Notes: a model not told the origin generated them from the sequence alone. 64,000 nt of DNA from Chitinophaga hostae (GCF_018224885.1 NZ_JAGTXB010000026.1:1-64000), one strand, 5' to 3'. Shown: positions 17,368 through 26,615, numbered from the stretch's first letter. Translations and numbers: made by a program.

Positions 17368-17916
17368 TTATTTTTTAATAAACACGATCCTCGCATGTTT
17401 TTTTACCACAACTCCTGATACAGGTGTTACCCTATTAAGCAGGAGGGTGGTGGTAATAAGCTGTTTATCCTGTACCTCCGACAACTGCCATTTCTCCAGT
17501 TTTTTACGACGTGCATCCATAATCACCAGCTGCTTTTCATTTTTACGGTACTCCCAAAAGATCGCTATAGTTTCGTAAGTAATGGTAAAAGGGGTGCCGG
17601 GTAACGGTGTCGTATATACGTTGCCGAGCGGCATACCGGGCCGCCATCTCGACAACTGGTCATCCGGGATGGTGATATTACCTTTCAGTACTGCCTTGCG
17701 GAATGTACCGGTACGATTGCTGTGTAGTTCATAACAAAAATTGCCGGCTGCCCGCACGCTGTCGGCGTTAATTGCCGGCCAGCCGTTCGGGGTCTGTAAT
17801 TGTATAATAGATTGCCAGGATCCTGTCAGCGGCTCCTCATCCTGGTGAAGCCCCTCTTTTTTACAGGATATCCCGATGATGACTACAATAAAGAACAAGG
17901 ACAATTTCTTTAACAT
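17368..17916 (-). CDS. Lipoprotein of unknown function, lipocalin-like size
   Basis: 182 residues with the lipobox GISC (Cys about 18) followed by KKEG, common in Bacteroidota lipoproteins. The mature part begins LTGSWQSIIQLQ and is beta-rich, with ELHSNRTGTFRKA and EYRKNEKQLVIMDARRKKLEKWQLSEVQDKQLI. This pattern resembles the small lipocalin-like families of the phylum, but I cannot assign one. It is transcribed away from the barrel gene at 18208, with about 290 bases between them. Confidence 0.65.
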   Translation of the reverse strand: MLKKLSLFFIVVIIGISCKKEGLHQDEEPLTGSWQSIIQLQTPNGWPAINADSVRAAGNFCYELHSNRTGTFRKAVLKGNITIPDDQLSRWRPGMPLGNVYTTPLPGTPFTITYETIAIFWEYRKNEKQLVIMDARRKKLEKWQLSEVQDKQLITTTLLLNRVTPVSGVVVKKHARIVFIKK

Positions 17917-18166
17917 AGAAATGCTATTATAGGTCTTAAGCTCACAACATTACATTATTACCCCCGAAAAATTACACTGCTTTCCCATCTTGAAAAGAAT
18001 TTCAAACTTTTTTAACATTCCGTATGGAATTATCTCTCTGCCTGCATCATGCGGCCGGATACAATAACTCATATCCAACTAATTTCTTATTAATAATATG
18101 TATATCAATATGTTGTAAATTAAAAATCATGTTATGAAGAAACGATGTAACGGGTAAGCCGCCCGA

Positions 18167-18191
18167 ATAATACATTATAATTACGTATTAT
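18167..18191. promoter_or_regulatory. Inverted repeat just before the barrel gene
   Basis: ATAATAC (18167-18173) and GTATTAT (18185-18191) form a perfect dyad with an 11-base centre, ending 16 bases before the ATG at 18208. The flanking region 17917-18166 is AT-rich and holds no gene that I can support. The dyad may be an operator for the barrel/macroglobulin pair. Confidence 0.35.
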
Positions 18192-18207
18192 ATTGACAAA
18201 TATAAAA

Positions 18208-20757
18208 ATGTATACCTTGAAATTTCTCCTGCTACTGTTGCTATTACCCTGCTGCCTGGCTGCCCAGCATAATAAGGTGGTAAGCCCGGTTTACTCAGAC
18301 GAATATCACCGCCTCATTATGGCCGATTCCGCATCGCCGGCAGTTACGCCAGGCTCCCGCTATAACATCCTTACCATAAAAAGATGGTTTGACCCAAAAT
18401 ACGGGATGCAAAGCGTTTCTGTACGCAGGAACACCCTCCGGATGCAACCATACTATCCCAGGGTACTGCAGGTCAGCGGAAGCTACAACGCCGGCATGGC
18501 GCTTAAAACAACCAACCGCTTGCCGGCACTGCAAACGGCTTATGTACAGGGACGCTCAGAGCAAGGAGCACTGACATGGCGCGGCCCCGAAACCAACGAA
18601 CTGTTTAGCTTCGGCCCGGCCCGGGCATCACTCGAATTCGACGGACAGCCCTATCCGTGGGATATCAACGGAAAACTGGTTCCCGCCGGTACAGGCAACG
18701 GACATAACGCCACCGCCTATATGAATAATATTTTCAGAACAGGCAGCCTCTTTTCCCAGTCCCTCAGTCTCCAGGCCAACCTGCTCGAAAATCATATCCT
18801 GGCCCGGGAATTCAGCATCAACCTGGGACAAATCAGCGAAAACACCTTTATCCGTCATCATACTAGCGATACTAAAAATCTCGATGTATCCCTCGGCGCC
18901 AGGATTAAATGGCTGCACGTAGCAGGTAAATATACCTATGCGGCAGACCGCTATTCCAATGCCAACAGGAACGGGTTCCTTAACCGCACTTATCAGCAGG
19001 CCATACTTACACCAGTTAGCTTCGATAACGGACAGGGATACACGCTGGGAACCGGTCAGCGCAGCTACAGCCGCCTGGCTGATAATGCCGACTTCCTGTT
19101 GCTGGATAACGGCAGCTATTTTAAAGCTGACCGGCAGCAGGCCAGTCTGCTGGTAGAACGGAATGAGTACCGCAAAATGAAATACAGGCTTACACAATCC
19201 TTCGATCACAAAACAGAAAACAGCAGTGAAGGTTACAAACCCGGCAGCGCAGCTTTCCCCGGCGGCAACCCGCTGCTGAGAAACAAAGAAGACAAACTAT
19301 ACCAGCTGAAAGCGGCCGTCTCCTCCAATATTTCATATGGCCGTTACGATTGGAGCGGCAGTTTTTCCGCTACTTATATTTTTTCAGCGGCCCAATCAGT
19401 CATTCGCTATCAGCACCCCTACAACAATTATCTCTACCAGCGCAGTACCCACGAAGCGATTGCCAGCTACATCACCTGGTATGATATGCGCCAATGGCAT
19501 ATAGGCCTCGAACTCGGTAATAAAGTCTATGTATCCAATACCGCAACACACCATAACTTTTTCCTGCCAATGGCTGACCTCTCCGTGAAATACCTGCCAC
19601 AACACAGTGCTGGCATAGAACTCTTATTTAAAACATCCTTTTCCCGGTCCGATGCAGAGCTCAATATTGACAAATCACTTTCTTATATCAACCTGTTACG
19701 CTATAACACTGAAGCAGCCGGGAGTTATTTTCCCGTGCAGGAAGTAAGCAGCTTTGACCAACTGGCGCCGGTACGCCACCGGAACTGGTCAGGCAGTATC
19801 GGCGGCAGCTATAAGTCAAGGGTAACATTTACCGCAGGAGTATTCAGCCACCTGGTGGAGCAGGACCTGCTCCCCGTATACGAAATTCAGCGGTGGGTAT
19901 TGAAAAATGCCGGCAGCTATCAGACCAATGGTATCGACATAGAGGTGAAATTATTCGACCCCGGAAGCCGTGCTCACAAGCTAACGACTGCGCATACACT
20001 GGGTTTTTATGCGTATAAAAATAAGGTGACGCGGGTAACGGAAGGCCGCAACTATATACCCATAGCAGGATTCAGTGACGTGTACACTACCTTCATAAAA
20101 GGGCAGCCGCTGGGTGTGATCACCGGCAGTACCTGGCTGCGCGATGCTGATGGCCACAGGGTAATAGGACCGGATGGATTCCCGCTGGCAGCAAAAGATC
20201 CGGGCATTATAGGAAATCCTAACCCGGATTTTGTGATGAAACTTAACAGCATGCTGCGCTGGAAGAGATTTATGCTCGATGCCGCACTGGAATGGAAAAA
20301 AGGCGGCGACCGATGGAATGGTACACAGGCAGTACTCGATTTCTATGGCAGATCACAACAGTCTGCCACAGATCGCACTATCACCAATTATATTTTCCCC
20401 GGCGTACAAATGAATGGCGCGCCCAATAAGATCCCGGTAGATTTTTATAACCCCAAACTCCCGGTAGTGGCTAACCGGTGGGTAAGATATGGCTACAGCG
20501 GCGTGGCGGAAGATTATATGGAAAAGGCGGACTGGCTTCGTTTGAATGCAGTAAAATTAAGCTACAGCCAGCCATTCAAACGTGTTATACAAAAGCTGAC
20601 CCTGAGTGCCTGTATCAATAATATTATGTTGTGGACGCCTTATAGCGGTGTAGATCCGGAACAATTGTTATTTGATCAAACCAGCAGCATGGGCCTCGAT
20701 TTTTTTAATCTCCCCGCTACTAAAACATATGGTTTTAATGTATCCCTTCAATTCTGA
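18208..20757 (+). CDS. SusC-type TonB-dependent barrel lacking the plug domain
   Basis: 849 residues from the ATG at 18208. After the signal peptide (LLLLLLLPCCLAA|QH) come only about 70 unassigned residues before the SusC-type barrel start, NRLPALQTAYVQGR, then FDGQPYPWDINGKLVPAG and NNIFRTGSLFSQSLSLQAN. These are segments that in normal SusC proteins follow the plug. The C-terminus is also standard (WLRLNAVKLSYSQPF, YSGVDPE, PATKTYGFNVSLQF with a final Phe). The carboxypeptidase-like N-domain, the TonB-box-like segment and the plug are all absent. A plug of the same family is encoded in the next gene, 4 bases downstream. It should insert in the outer membrane; alone it would be an open pore. 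Confidence 0.85.
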   Translation: MYTLKFLLLLLLLPCCLAAQHNKVVSPVYSDEYHRLIMADSASPAVTPGSRYNILTIKRWFDPKYGMQSVSVRRNTLRMQPYYPRVLQVSGSYNAGMALKTTNRLPALQTAYVQGRSEQGALTWRGPETNELFSFGPARASLEFDGQPYPWDINGKLVPAGTGNGHNATAYMNNIFRTGSLFSQSLSLQANLLENHILAREFSINLGQISENTFIRHHTSDTKNLDVSLGARIKWLHVAGKYTYAADRYSNANRNGFLNRTYQQAILTPVSFDNGQGYTLGTGQRSYSRLADNADFLLLDNGSYFKADRQQASLLVERNEYRKMKYRLTQSFDHKTENSSEGYKPGSAAFPGGNPLLRNKEDKLYQLKAAVSSNISYGRYDWSGSFSATYIFSAAQSVIRYQHPYNNYLYQRSTHEAIASYITWYDMRQWHIGLELGNKVYVSNTATHHNFFLPMADLSVKYLPQHSAGIELLFKTSFSRSDAELNIDKSLSYINLLRYNTEAAGSYFPVQEVSSFDQLAPVRHRNWSGSIGGSYKSRVTFTAGVFSHLVEQDLLPVYEIQRWVLKNAGSYQTNGIDIEVKLFDPGSRAHKLTTAHTLGFYAYKNKVTRVTEGRNYIPIAGFSDVYTTFIKGQPLGVITGSTWLRDADGHRVIGPDGFPLAAKDPGIIGNPNPDFVMKLNSMLRWKRFMLDAALEWKKGGDRWNGTQAVLDFYGRSQQSATDRTITNYIFPGVQMNGAPNKIPVDFYNPKLPVVANRWVRYGYSGVAEDYMEKADWLRLNAVKLSYSQPFKRVIQKLTLSACINNIMLWTPYSGVDPEQLLFDQTSSMGLDFFNLPATKTYGFNVSLQF

Positions 20758-20761
20758 TAAT

Positions 20762-23700
20762 ATGAAAAATATCATCTGTTGCATCGGCATGTTCCTGTTA
20801 ACCACGTTTACTTGTATGGCACAGCTGCCGGATTATACAAAGTATAAAGAGAAGATCTACATACATACCAGTCATGTATTTTTTCAACCCGGGCAGGATG
20901 TATTCTTTAAACTTTACCTGGTCAACGCGCAGGATCAGAAACCGGGGGTACTCAGTAAAGTGGTGTTTGTGGAGGTATTGGATCCCTCCGGCAATGTGGC
21001 CAAAAAGCTAACCTATGAAGTAACGGATGGCTTTACGCAGGGCTCCTATACTTTTGAAGACAACGCCCCAGGCGGTATTTATAAACTCCGGGCCTATACT
21101 ACCTGGATGCGTAACGAAAAAGACAGCTCCTTTTTTGTAAAGGAACTGACCCTCCAAAAGGTTATCGCACCAAGGGTTTTAATGAAGCTCGATTTTCCAA
21201 AGAAAGGCTACGGCCCCGGCGATGAAGTGATCGCCGATTATTCCGTTCGCAACTTGTCCGATCAGCCCATCGGCAACTACCAGGCGGAGTATAAGGTGTC
21301 GCTGGGCGGTAAGATGGTGCGCACGGAACAGTTAACCACCAACGCGGAAGGAAAAGCACAACTGAAGTTCAGACTCCCTGATACCCTCAACACCACAGAT
21401 GGCCTGCTAAATGTTACCATCGATTATGATGCGTACAAAGAAGCCATCTCCCGAAGCATCCCGATTGTGCTGAATAAAATAGATCTACAACTGTTACCCG
21501 AAGGAGGATCACTGGTAGCAGGGCTCACCGGCAATATTGCATTCAGGGCCATCAACGAACATAGTAAACCGGTTGATATAAAAGGAGAAGTATGGGATGA
21601 TGCTGGGAATAAAGTGGCGGCCTTCGAAAGTTATTATGCCGGCATGGGTAAGTTTCCTTTTACGCCGGCTGCCGGGAAAAATTATAAGGTGAAAATTATT
21701 TCCCCGCTGCATATCGCGCAGCAGTATGCCTTCCCCGCGTTTACGACGGATGGGGTAGTCATGAATTTTGTGAAAACAGGGGAGAAGTTGTTGCTCCATA
21801 TAGCGGCCAATAGCGCAGAGGAGTTAACGCTGGCCGGACAAACAAAAGGTGTTGTTTATACTGTTAAAGACCTGAGTGTAAAGAAAGGCCGGCAAATCGT
21901 TGAAATCGATCAAACACTTTTCCCCGCCGGGATTGCCAGGTTTACGCTTTCCCGGAAAAATGGACTGCCATTGGCGGAGCGACTGGTTTTCCTTAATAAG
22001 CATAACACCTTACAGGTAAAAATATCAACAGACAAGTCGCAGTACCTGCCACGGGAGAAAGTAGTGTTAACCCTTAAAACTACCGATAGCAACGGTACAC
22101 CGCTGCCTTCCAATTTATCGCTGGCTGTAATGGACGATAAGCTCTGGTCTTACGCAGATGATAAACAGGATCACATTCTCTCCTGGTTATTGATGAGCTC
22201 CGAACTCAGTGGAAAAATAGAGGAGCCGTTATTTTATTTTAAGCAAGATGAACCTAAAGCGGGTCCTGCGCTGGACCTGGTAATGCTAACCCATGGCTAC
22301 CGGTATTTTAACTACCTCCCTGAGTTGCAGGGCACACCAACGTTGAAATATCTGCCGGACGAGGGCTATGTGATAAGTGGCAACATTACCAACCAGCAAC
22401 AGCAACCGATGAAGGCGACGGTATTCCTGGTGAATATGGCGGCGAAGAATAAAGCCCTGCAAATGAATACAACAGAAGATGGTGAGTTTTTTTTCGCTGG
22501 TCTGGATCCCCGGGCCAGCTATTATCTCATTGCCAAAGCTGCCGGCAGAAAGGGAAACGTCAATATTAATATTGAGCAGAATGGGATCGACAATAACCGG
22601 ATCCGGGCCAGGAAATTGTTGGCGGAAGAAGTCAGCTTTAAAGAATATGCCGGTATACGGCCGGCGGCACAGCAGCAGGAATACGCGAGGGCAACGAAAA
22701 TCATACAGCGGGAGAATGACTCGTTGATGCATCCCTTTGGTAATAATAAGGCCCTCGATGAAGTGGTAGTGGTAGGCTATGGCGCCCAAAAAAAAGAAGT
22801 AAGGACCGGATCTGTTGTAATGGTCGTTGCCAATGATATTCAATTGCAGCCCAATGTGCAAACGGCCCTGCAGGGCGCCGTGGCAGGCCTGCAGGTGATG
22901 CGGCAGGCCAACCCGGCAGACAACCGGCAATTCGTGATCAGGGGGAACGCTTCGCTCACGGGCAATAACCAGCCACTGTTTATTATCGACGGCGTGGCCT
23001 TTGAGGGCATGCTGGAATCCCTCAATCCTAATGACATTGAATCGATCGAAGTGTTTAAAGACGGCATGGCGCTGGCCCTCTTTGGCAGCCGCGCCGCCAA
23101 CGGCGTGATCCTGATCAGCACCAAAAAAACAGGCGGCCGTATCAGGCTTGGGTTGAATAAGGCTAACTACTACAATACGAAATATGTTCCGGGTGTCAGC
23201 AATCAATATTCCGTGGTAAGAATGTTTTATGCACCGCAATATGCCAGCACGGAAACCACCATGCGGGACGACTTCCGCGAAACCATTTACTGGAACCCGG
23301 TGGTGCAAACGGACAAGGATGGTAACGCCACCCTGGAGTTCTATAATTCCGATGCTGCCACCACTTTCCGCGCCGTGGCCGAAGGTATTGCCTGGAACGG
23401 GAAACCCGGCCGGGCGGAAGCTACCTGGTCTGCAAAAAATGCATTACAGATCGACGCTAAAATACCTCCTTACCTGACGGTTGGCGATCGTGCCCTGGTA
23501 CCACTGGTGCTTAAAAATAACGGGACTTCCAGCCTGGAACTGGGTATCAGCCTGGAACTGCCGGCGCAGCTGAGTGCCGGTCAGTACGACAAGAAGGTAG
23601 TGCTGGTCCCCGCTAGTTCCAGGCAGGTGCTGATTCCATTGGAAGCCATCGGTCCTGCTCACGGAAATATAAAGTTCACGGTGAACGGCGCCACCGGAAC

Positions 23701-25276
23701 AGAAACTTTGTCGTTGCCGATAACGGCCACAGAAAAAGGATTCCCGGTGTTTAACACGTTTTCCGGCGATAAATCGGCCACGCATTCGTTCTACCTGGGA
23801 GCGCCTGTAACGGGCAGTCTCAAAACGGAATTGCAGGTGTTTGCCACCCTGGAGGGACAGCTGCTGGATGGCATAGCATCTATGCTGAAGGAACCTTATG
23901 GCTGCTTCGAGCAAACTTCCTCCACTACTTATCCCAATATTTTTATCCTTAAATATCTCCGCGAATCAGGTAACTCAAATCCGGAAGTAGTAGCCAAAGC
24001 CATGAAATATATAGAAGCAGGTTACAAAAAACTGATCAGCTTTGAAACATCAGAACGGGGCTTTGAATGGTTTGGACATGCCCCGGCGCATGAAGCACTT
24101 ACAGCTTACGGACTGCTCGAGTTTACCGATATGCAGGCCTTCATCAACGTTGATAAAGAAATGCTGGCCCGCACAAAAGCGTTCCTGCTGGGCAGAAGAG
24201 ACGGCAAAGGTGGTTTCAAACTCGCATCCGGCGGGTATGACCGGTTTGCATCCGTTCCCAATGCAGTAGCCAATCCATATATTGTATACGCCCTGACGCA
24301 GGCAGGAATAGGAAAGGAGATACAACAGGAATACGACACAGCGGTGCAAAGAGCGCTGGCCTCCGCGGATGCCTACCAGATGGGATTAATGGCCCTCGCT
24401 GCCAGCAACATGAAAAACAGCAATGACTATCAACACCTGATGCAGGCGTTGAAAACAAGTTATGAAAAAAATAATTTCGCCGCCACTACAACGGTAGTGA
24501 ATTCCAGGGATGCATCGTTGCGCGTAGAGTCGTTAGCGTTATATGCTATGGCGCTGCTGCGGGATCAGCACCCCGACATGACTACCATTACATTTGTCAT
24601 CTCTAAAATACTATCCGGGAAAACATACTATGGGTACGGCTCTACGCAGGGAACCATCCTGGCGCTGAACGCCATTGTGGAATATATGAAACTAAAAGAG
24701 AGGGCAGCGGCTGCAGGCGCCATTGATTTTGAAGCAAATGCCCGGAAAGTAGCCGCAGGAAACGATTTTGCTTCTTTGCTGAAACCTGGTGCCAATACAT
24801 TTTCGGTGCACTATAGCAACGACAAAACAGGCGTTCCTTATAACCTGCAATTATCTTACTACACCATGCAGCCGCCGAACAGCGACAAAGCCGATCTGCG
24901 TATCAGCACCAGCCTGGCCGATACCCGCACGAGGACCGGTGAAACCGTGCGAATGAAAATTTCGGTGAAAAACGAAAAAGACATCCTGCAGCCTATGTCT
25001 ATTGCAAAAATCGGTATACCCGCCGGTCTTTCTTTACAGCCCTGGCAACTCAGGGAACTGAAGGAAAAGGAAGCCGTGGCCTATTACGAAATATTTGATA
25101 ACTACCTGGTGCTGTACTGGATGGGATTCAGTCGTCATGAAACCAAAACGGTCAACCTGGATCTGAAAGCCGATGTGCCGGGTACCTACAAAGCCAAGGC
25201 CAGCAACTGTTACCTGTATTACACGCCTGAATACAAAAACTGGAATGAAGGCACGGAAGTAACAATCCTGCCGTAG
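20762..25276 (+). CDS. Alpha-2-macroglobulin-like thioester protein containing a TonB-receptor plug
   Basis: 1504 residues from the ATG at 20762; the longer frame lacks a signal peptide. Signal peptide 1-20 (TTFTCMA|Q; no proper lipobox). Macroglobulin-type beta domains fill about 21-520 (KIYIHTSHVFFQPGQDVFFK is MG2-like). A carboxypeptidase-regulatory-like domain follows (about 533-605), then a full SusC-type plug (about 665-792) with DEVVVVGYGAQKK, ALQGAVAGLQV, IRGNASL, PLFIIDGV, NPNDIESIEVFKDG and GSRAANGVILISTKK. Next come an A2M domain (about 820-905), the thioester GCFEQ (1047-1051, C1048, Q1051) in a helical domain, and a C-terminal beta domain (about 1350-1504). Macroglobulins trap proteases by covalent attachment. 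The plug sits about where the bait region lies in animal members. Function unproven. Confidence 0.85.
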   Translation: MKNIICCIGMFLLTTFTCMAQLPDYTKYKEKIYIHTSHVFFQPGQDVFFKLYLVNAQDQKPGVLSKVVFVEVLDPSGNVAKKLTYEVTDGFTQGSYTFEDNAPGGIYKLRAYTTWMRNEKDSSFFVKELTLQKVIAPRVLMKLDFPKKGYGPGDEVIADYSVRNLSDQPIGNYQAEYKVSLGGKMVRTEQLTTNAEGKAQLKFRLPDTLNTTDGLLNVTIDYDAYKEAISRSIPIVLNKIDLQLLPEGGSLVAGLTGNIAFRAINEHSKPVDIKGEVWDDAGNKVAAFESYYAGMGKFPFTPAAGKNYKVKIISPLHIAQQYAFPAFTTDGVVMNFVKTGEKLLLHIAANSAEELTLAGQTKGVVYTVKDLSVKKGRQIVEIDQTLFPAGIARFTLSRKNGLPLAERLVFLNKHNTLQVKISTDKSQYLPREKVVLTLKTTDSNGTPLPSNLSLAVMDDKLWSYADDKQDHILSWLLMSSELSGKIEEPLFYFKQDEPKAGPALDLVMLTHGYRYFNYLPELQGTPTLKYLPDEGYVISGNITNQQQQPMKATVFLVNMAAKNKALQMNTTEDGEFFFAGLDPRASYYLIAKAAGRKGNVNINIEQNGIDNNRIRARKLLAEEVSFKEYAGIRPAAQQQEYARATKIIQRENDSLMHPFGNNKALDEVVVVGYGAQKKEVRTGSVVMVVANDIQLQPNVQTALQGAVAGLQVMRQANPADNRQFVIRGNASLTGNNQPLFIIDGVAFEGMLESLNPNDIESIEVFKDGMALALFGSRAANGVILISTKKTGGRIRLGLNKANYYNTKYVPGVSNQYSVVRMFYAPQYASTETTMRDDFRETIYWNPVVQTDKDGNATLEFYNSDAATTFRAVAEGIAWNGKPGRAEATWSAKNALQIDAKIPPYLTVGDRALVPLVLKNNGTSSLELGISLELPAQLSAGQYDKKVVLVPASSRQVLIPLEAIGPAHGNIKFTVNGATGTETLSLPITATEKGFPVFNTFSGDKSATHSFYLGAPVTGSLKTELQVFATLEGQLLDGIASMLKEPYGCFEQTSSTTYPNIFILKYLRESGNSNPEVVAKAMKYIEAGYKKLISFETSERGFEWFGHAPAHEALTAYGLLEFTDMQAFINVDKEMLARTKAFLLGRRDGKGGFKLASGGYDRFASVPNAVANPYIVYALTQAGIGKEIQQEYDTAVQRALASADAYQMGLMALAASNMKNSNDYQHLMQALKTSYEKNNFAATTTVVNSRDASLRVESLALYAMALLRDQHPDMTTITFVISKILSGKTYYGYGSTQGTILALNAIVEYMKLKERAAAAGAIDFEANARKVAAGNDFASLLKPGANTFSVHYSNDKTGVPYNLQLSYYTMQPPNSDKADLRISTSLADTRTRTGETVRMKISVKNEKDILQPMSIAKIGIPAGLSLQPWQLRELKEKEAVAYYEIFDNYLVLYWMGFSRHETKTVNLDLKADVPGTYKAKASNCYLYYTPEYKNWNEGTEVTILP

Positions 25277-25300
25277 CCGGGTATTCCTATACCTATTCCT

Positions 25301-25342
25301 TCCGCAGCGTTATCCCGAAAGGGAGCGCTGCGGATTTTTTTT
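25301..25342 (+). terminator. Strong terminator of the barrel/macroglobulin operon
   Basis: TCCGCAGCG (25301-25309) pairs with CGCTGCGGA (25326-25334). An inner stem, TCCC/GGGA, closes a GAAA loop, and eight T follow. It sits 25 bases after the macroglobulin stop. Confidence 0.88.
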
Positions 25343-25408
25343 ACCACCTCACTATCTTCTTATCATCATCAAAAAAAAATCCGGATAACCGAAAAATAGC
25401 TAATTTAG

Positions 25409-25430
25409 TATTTAGATAGTTGTCTAAATA
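25409..25430. promoter_or_regulatory. Operator-like dyad before the SdpR-like gene
   Basis: TATTTAGA (25409-25416) and TCTAAATA (25423-25430) are perfect inverses with a 6-base centre, typical of ArsR-family operators. The dyad covers a possible TTG start at 25420, which supports the GTG at 25438 as the real start and suggests autorepression. Confidence 0.6.
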
Positions 25431-25437
25431 TATACCA

Positions 25438-25740
25438 GTGAATAACGTTTTTAAAGCGCTCAACGATAAAACCCGCCGGGATATCCTGGAACTCCTCAAA
25501 AAGGAGGACATGACCGCCGGCCAGATTGCCGATCATTTCAACTTTTCAAAACCGACCATCTCGCATCATCTGGATTTGCTGAAACAGGCGGAACTGCTGA
25601 CCAGCGTGAAAAAGGGGCAATACATTTTTTACTCCCTCAATACCACCGTGATGGACGAATTATTAAAATGGATGTTACAGTTTACCGCAGCTGCAATGCC
25701 CCTTACCCCAAAAAAGAAGCCCGGCTATGAAGGAAAATAA
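25438..25740 (+). CDS. ArsR-family repressor, SdpR-like
   Basis: From the GTG at 25438 the protein has 100 residues: NNVFKALNDKTRRDILELLKKEDMTAGQIADHFNFSKPTISHHLDLLKQAELL, then a beta wing, KKGQYIFYSLN. This is the ArsR winged helix, with no metal-binding Cys pair, as in SdpR. In Bacillus SdpR represses itself and sdpI until the membrane protein SdpI senses the SdpC toxin. Here the next gene overlaps by 14 bases and encodes an SdpI-like protein, so the pair is likely a sensing-immunity unit. A TTG start at 25420 is possible but lies inside the operator. Confidence 0.85.
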   Translation: MNNVFKALNDKTRRDILELLKKEDMTAGQIADHFNFSKPTISHHLDLLKQAELLTSVKKGQYIFYSLNTTVMDELLKWMLQFTAAAMPLTPKKKPGYEGK

Positions 25741-26611
25741 ATGGTTAAAGGAAATTCCGCTGATCGTGCTGATGCTTTGCCCGCTGGGGGTATACTGGTA
25801 CCTGAAGCCCCTGTTACCGGAGCTGCTGCCTTCGCACTATACCATCGATCAAAATGGGCATTGGGTGGTGGATGGGCGCATGTCGCCCATAGGCCTGGTA
25901 GGAGGGATGCTACTGGTATCCGTCGTTATTTATTTGTTGCTCCACCTGGCACTGGTTGTAAAAAAATGGCAGCCAGCTATCCAGCAACAATCAGCATTGT
26001 TGGAACCGGTGATGTATATGGTGAAGGCCGGGTTGGTCCTGTTATTCACGGCTATTCCTGTATATACGATGCTGACAGGTGCGGGGAAATTACAAGGTGG
26101 CGCAGTATGGGGTTATATCGGCAGTATTGTATTATTGATATTACTTAACTGGTTTATATACCGGTTGTATTCCGTGATGTACCGTAACAGTGATGATAAG
26201 CCGCTCTCGCATCAGCACTATGTTATTATATGGGTGGGCACCCATATCGTAGTGTCCCTGGCTCCCTTGTGTGCGCTGTTGCTGGCAGGAAAGGTGGATT
26301 TCGGGAGAATGATACCGCAGTTTATCCTCGTATTCCTGGCGGTATGCGGCAACCTGATGTATAATGTACGGCCCAATACTTACATGGGCATCCGTACGCC
26401 ATGGACGCTGAAAAATGAAACGGTATGGCGTAAAACACATCGCCTCGGAGGTGTAGTGATGTTTGTACTGGGTACCGCAGGTTTTATTGCAACGTTGCTT
26501 GTAAACGAACAATGGGCACATATCATACTGTTGTTGGTATTGATTGTCAGCACCCTGATATCAACAGTTTATTCTTACGTTATCTATAAAAAATTAATCC
26601 ACCAATCCTGA
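25727..26611 (+). CDS. SdpI-like membrane protein (immunity/signal family)
   Basis: 294 residues with about eight hydrophobic helices. The N-terminal part fits DUF1648-type segments (EIPLIVLMLCPLGVYWYLKPLLPELLPSHYTIDQNG). The C-terminal part has the SdpI signature GNLMYNVRPNTYMGIRTPWTLKNETVWRKTHRLGG. Bacillus SdpI protects against the SdpC toxin and holds the repressor SdpR at the membrane. No SdpC-like gene is visible here, so this could answer a foreign toxin or another signal. It overlaps the repressor gene and is followed 4 bases later by a hydrolase gene. Confidence 0.85.
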   Translation: MKENKWLKEIPLIVLMLCPLGVYWYLKPLLPELLPSHYTIDQNGHWVVDGRMSPIGLVGGMLLVSVVIYLLLHLALVVKKWQPAIQQQSALLEPVMYMVKAGLVLLFTAIPVYTMLTGAGKLQGGAVWGYIGSIVLLILLNWFIYRLYSVMYRNSDDKPLSHQHYVIIWVGTHIVVSLAPLCALLLAGKVDFGRMIPQFILVFLAVCGNLMYNVRPNTYMGIRTPWTLKNETVWRKTHRLGGVVMFVLGTAGFIATLLVNEQWAHIILLLVLIVSTLISTVYSYVIYKKLIHQS

Positions 26612-26615
26612 TCAT

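Noticed and set aside
17365-17384. TGTTTATT/AATAAACA as a terminator
   Set aside because: The stem is entirely AT-rich, overlaps the stop of the lipoprotein gene and lacks a GC clamp.
18208-20757. The barrel gene as a pseudogene that has lost its front end
   Set aside because: It has its own start codon and signal peptide, runs to a proper final Phe without a break, and is followed directly by a gene that carries a matching plug.
20672-20761. Upstream start for the macroglobulin gene
   Set aside because: It would overlap the barrel gene and place 30 residues before a good signal peptide; the ATG at 20762 is cleaner.
22286-23308. Long open frame of 340 codons on the minus strand
   Set aside because: It lies wholly inside the plug and MG part of the macroglobulin gene, shows no family signs, and has shadow-type His/Ile/Arg composition.
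25420-25437. TTG start for the SdpR-like gene
   Set aside because: It lies inside the operator dyad; the GTG at 25438 starts the protein at the usual NNVFKALND.
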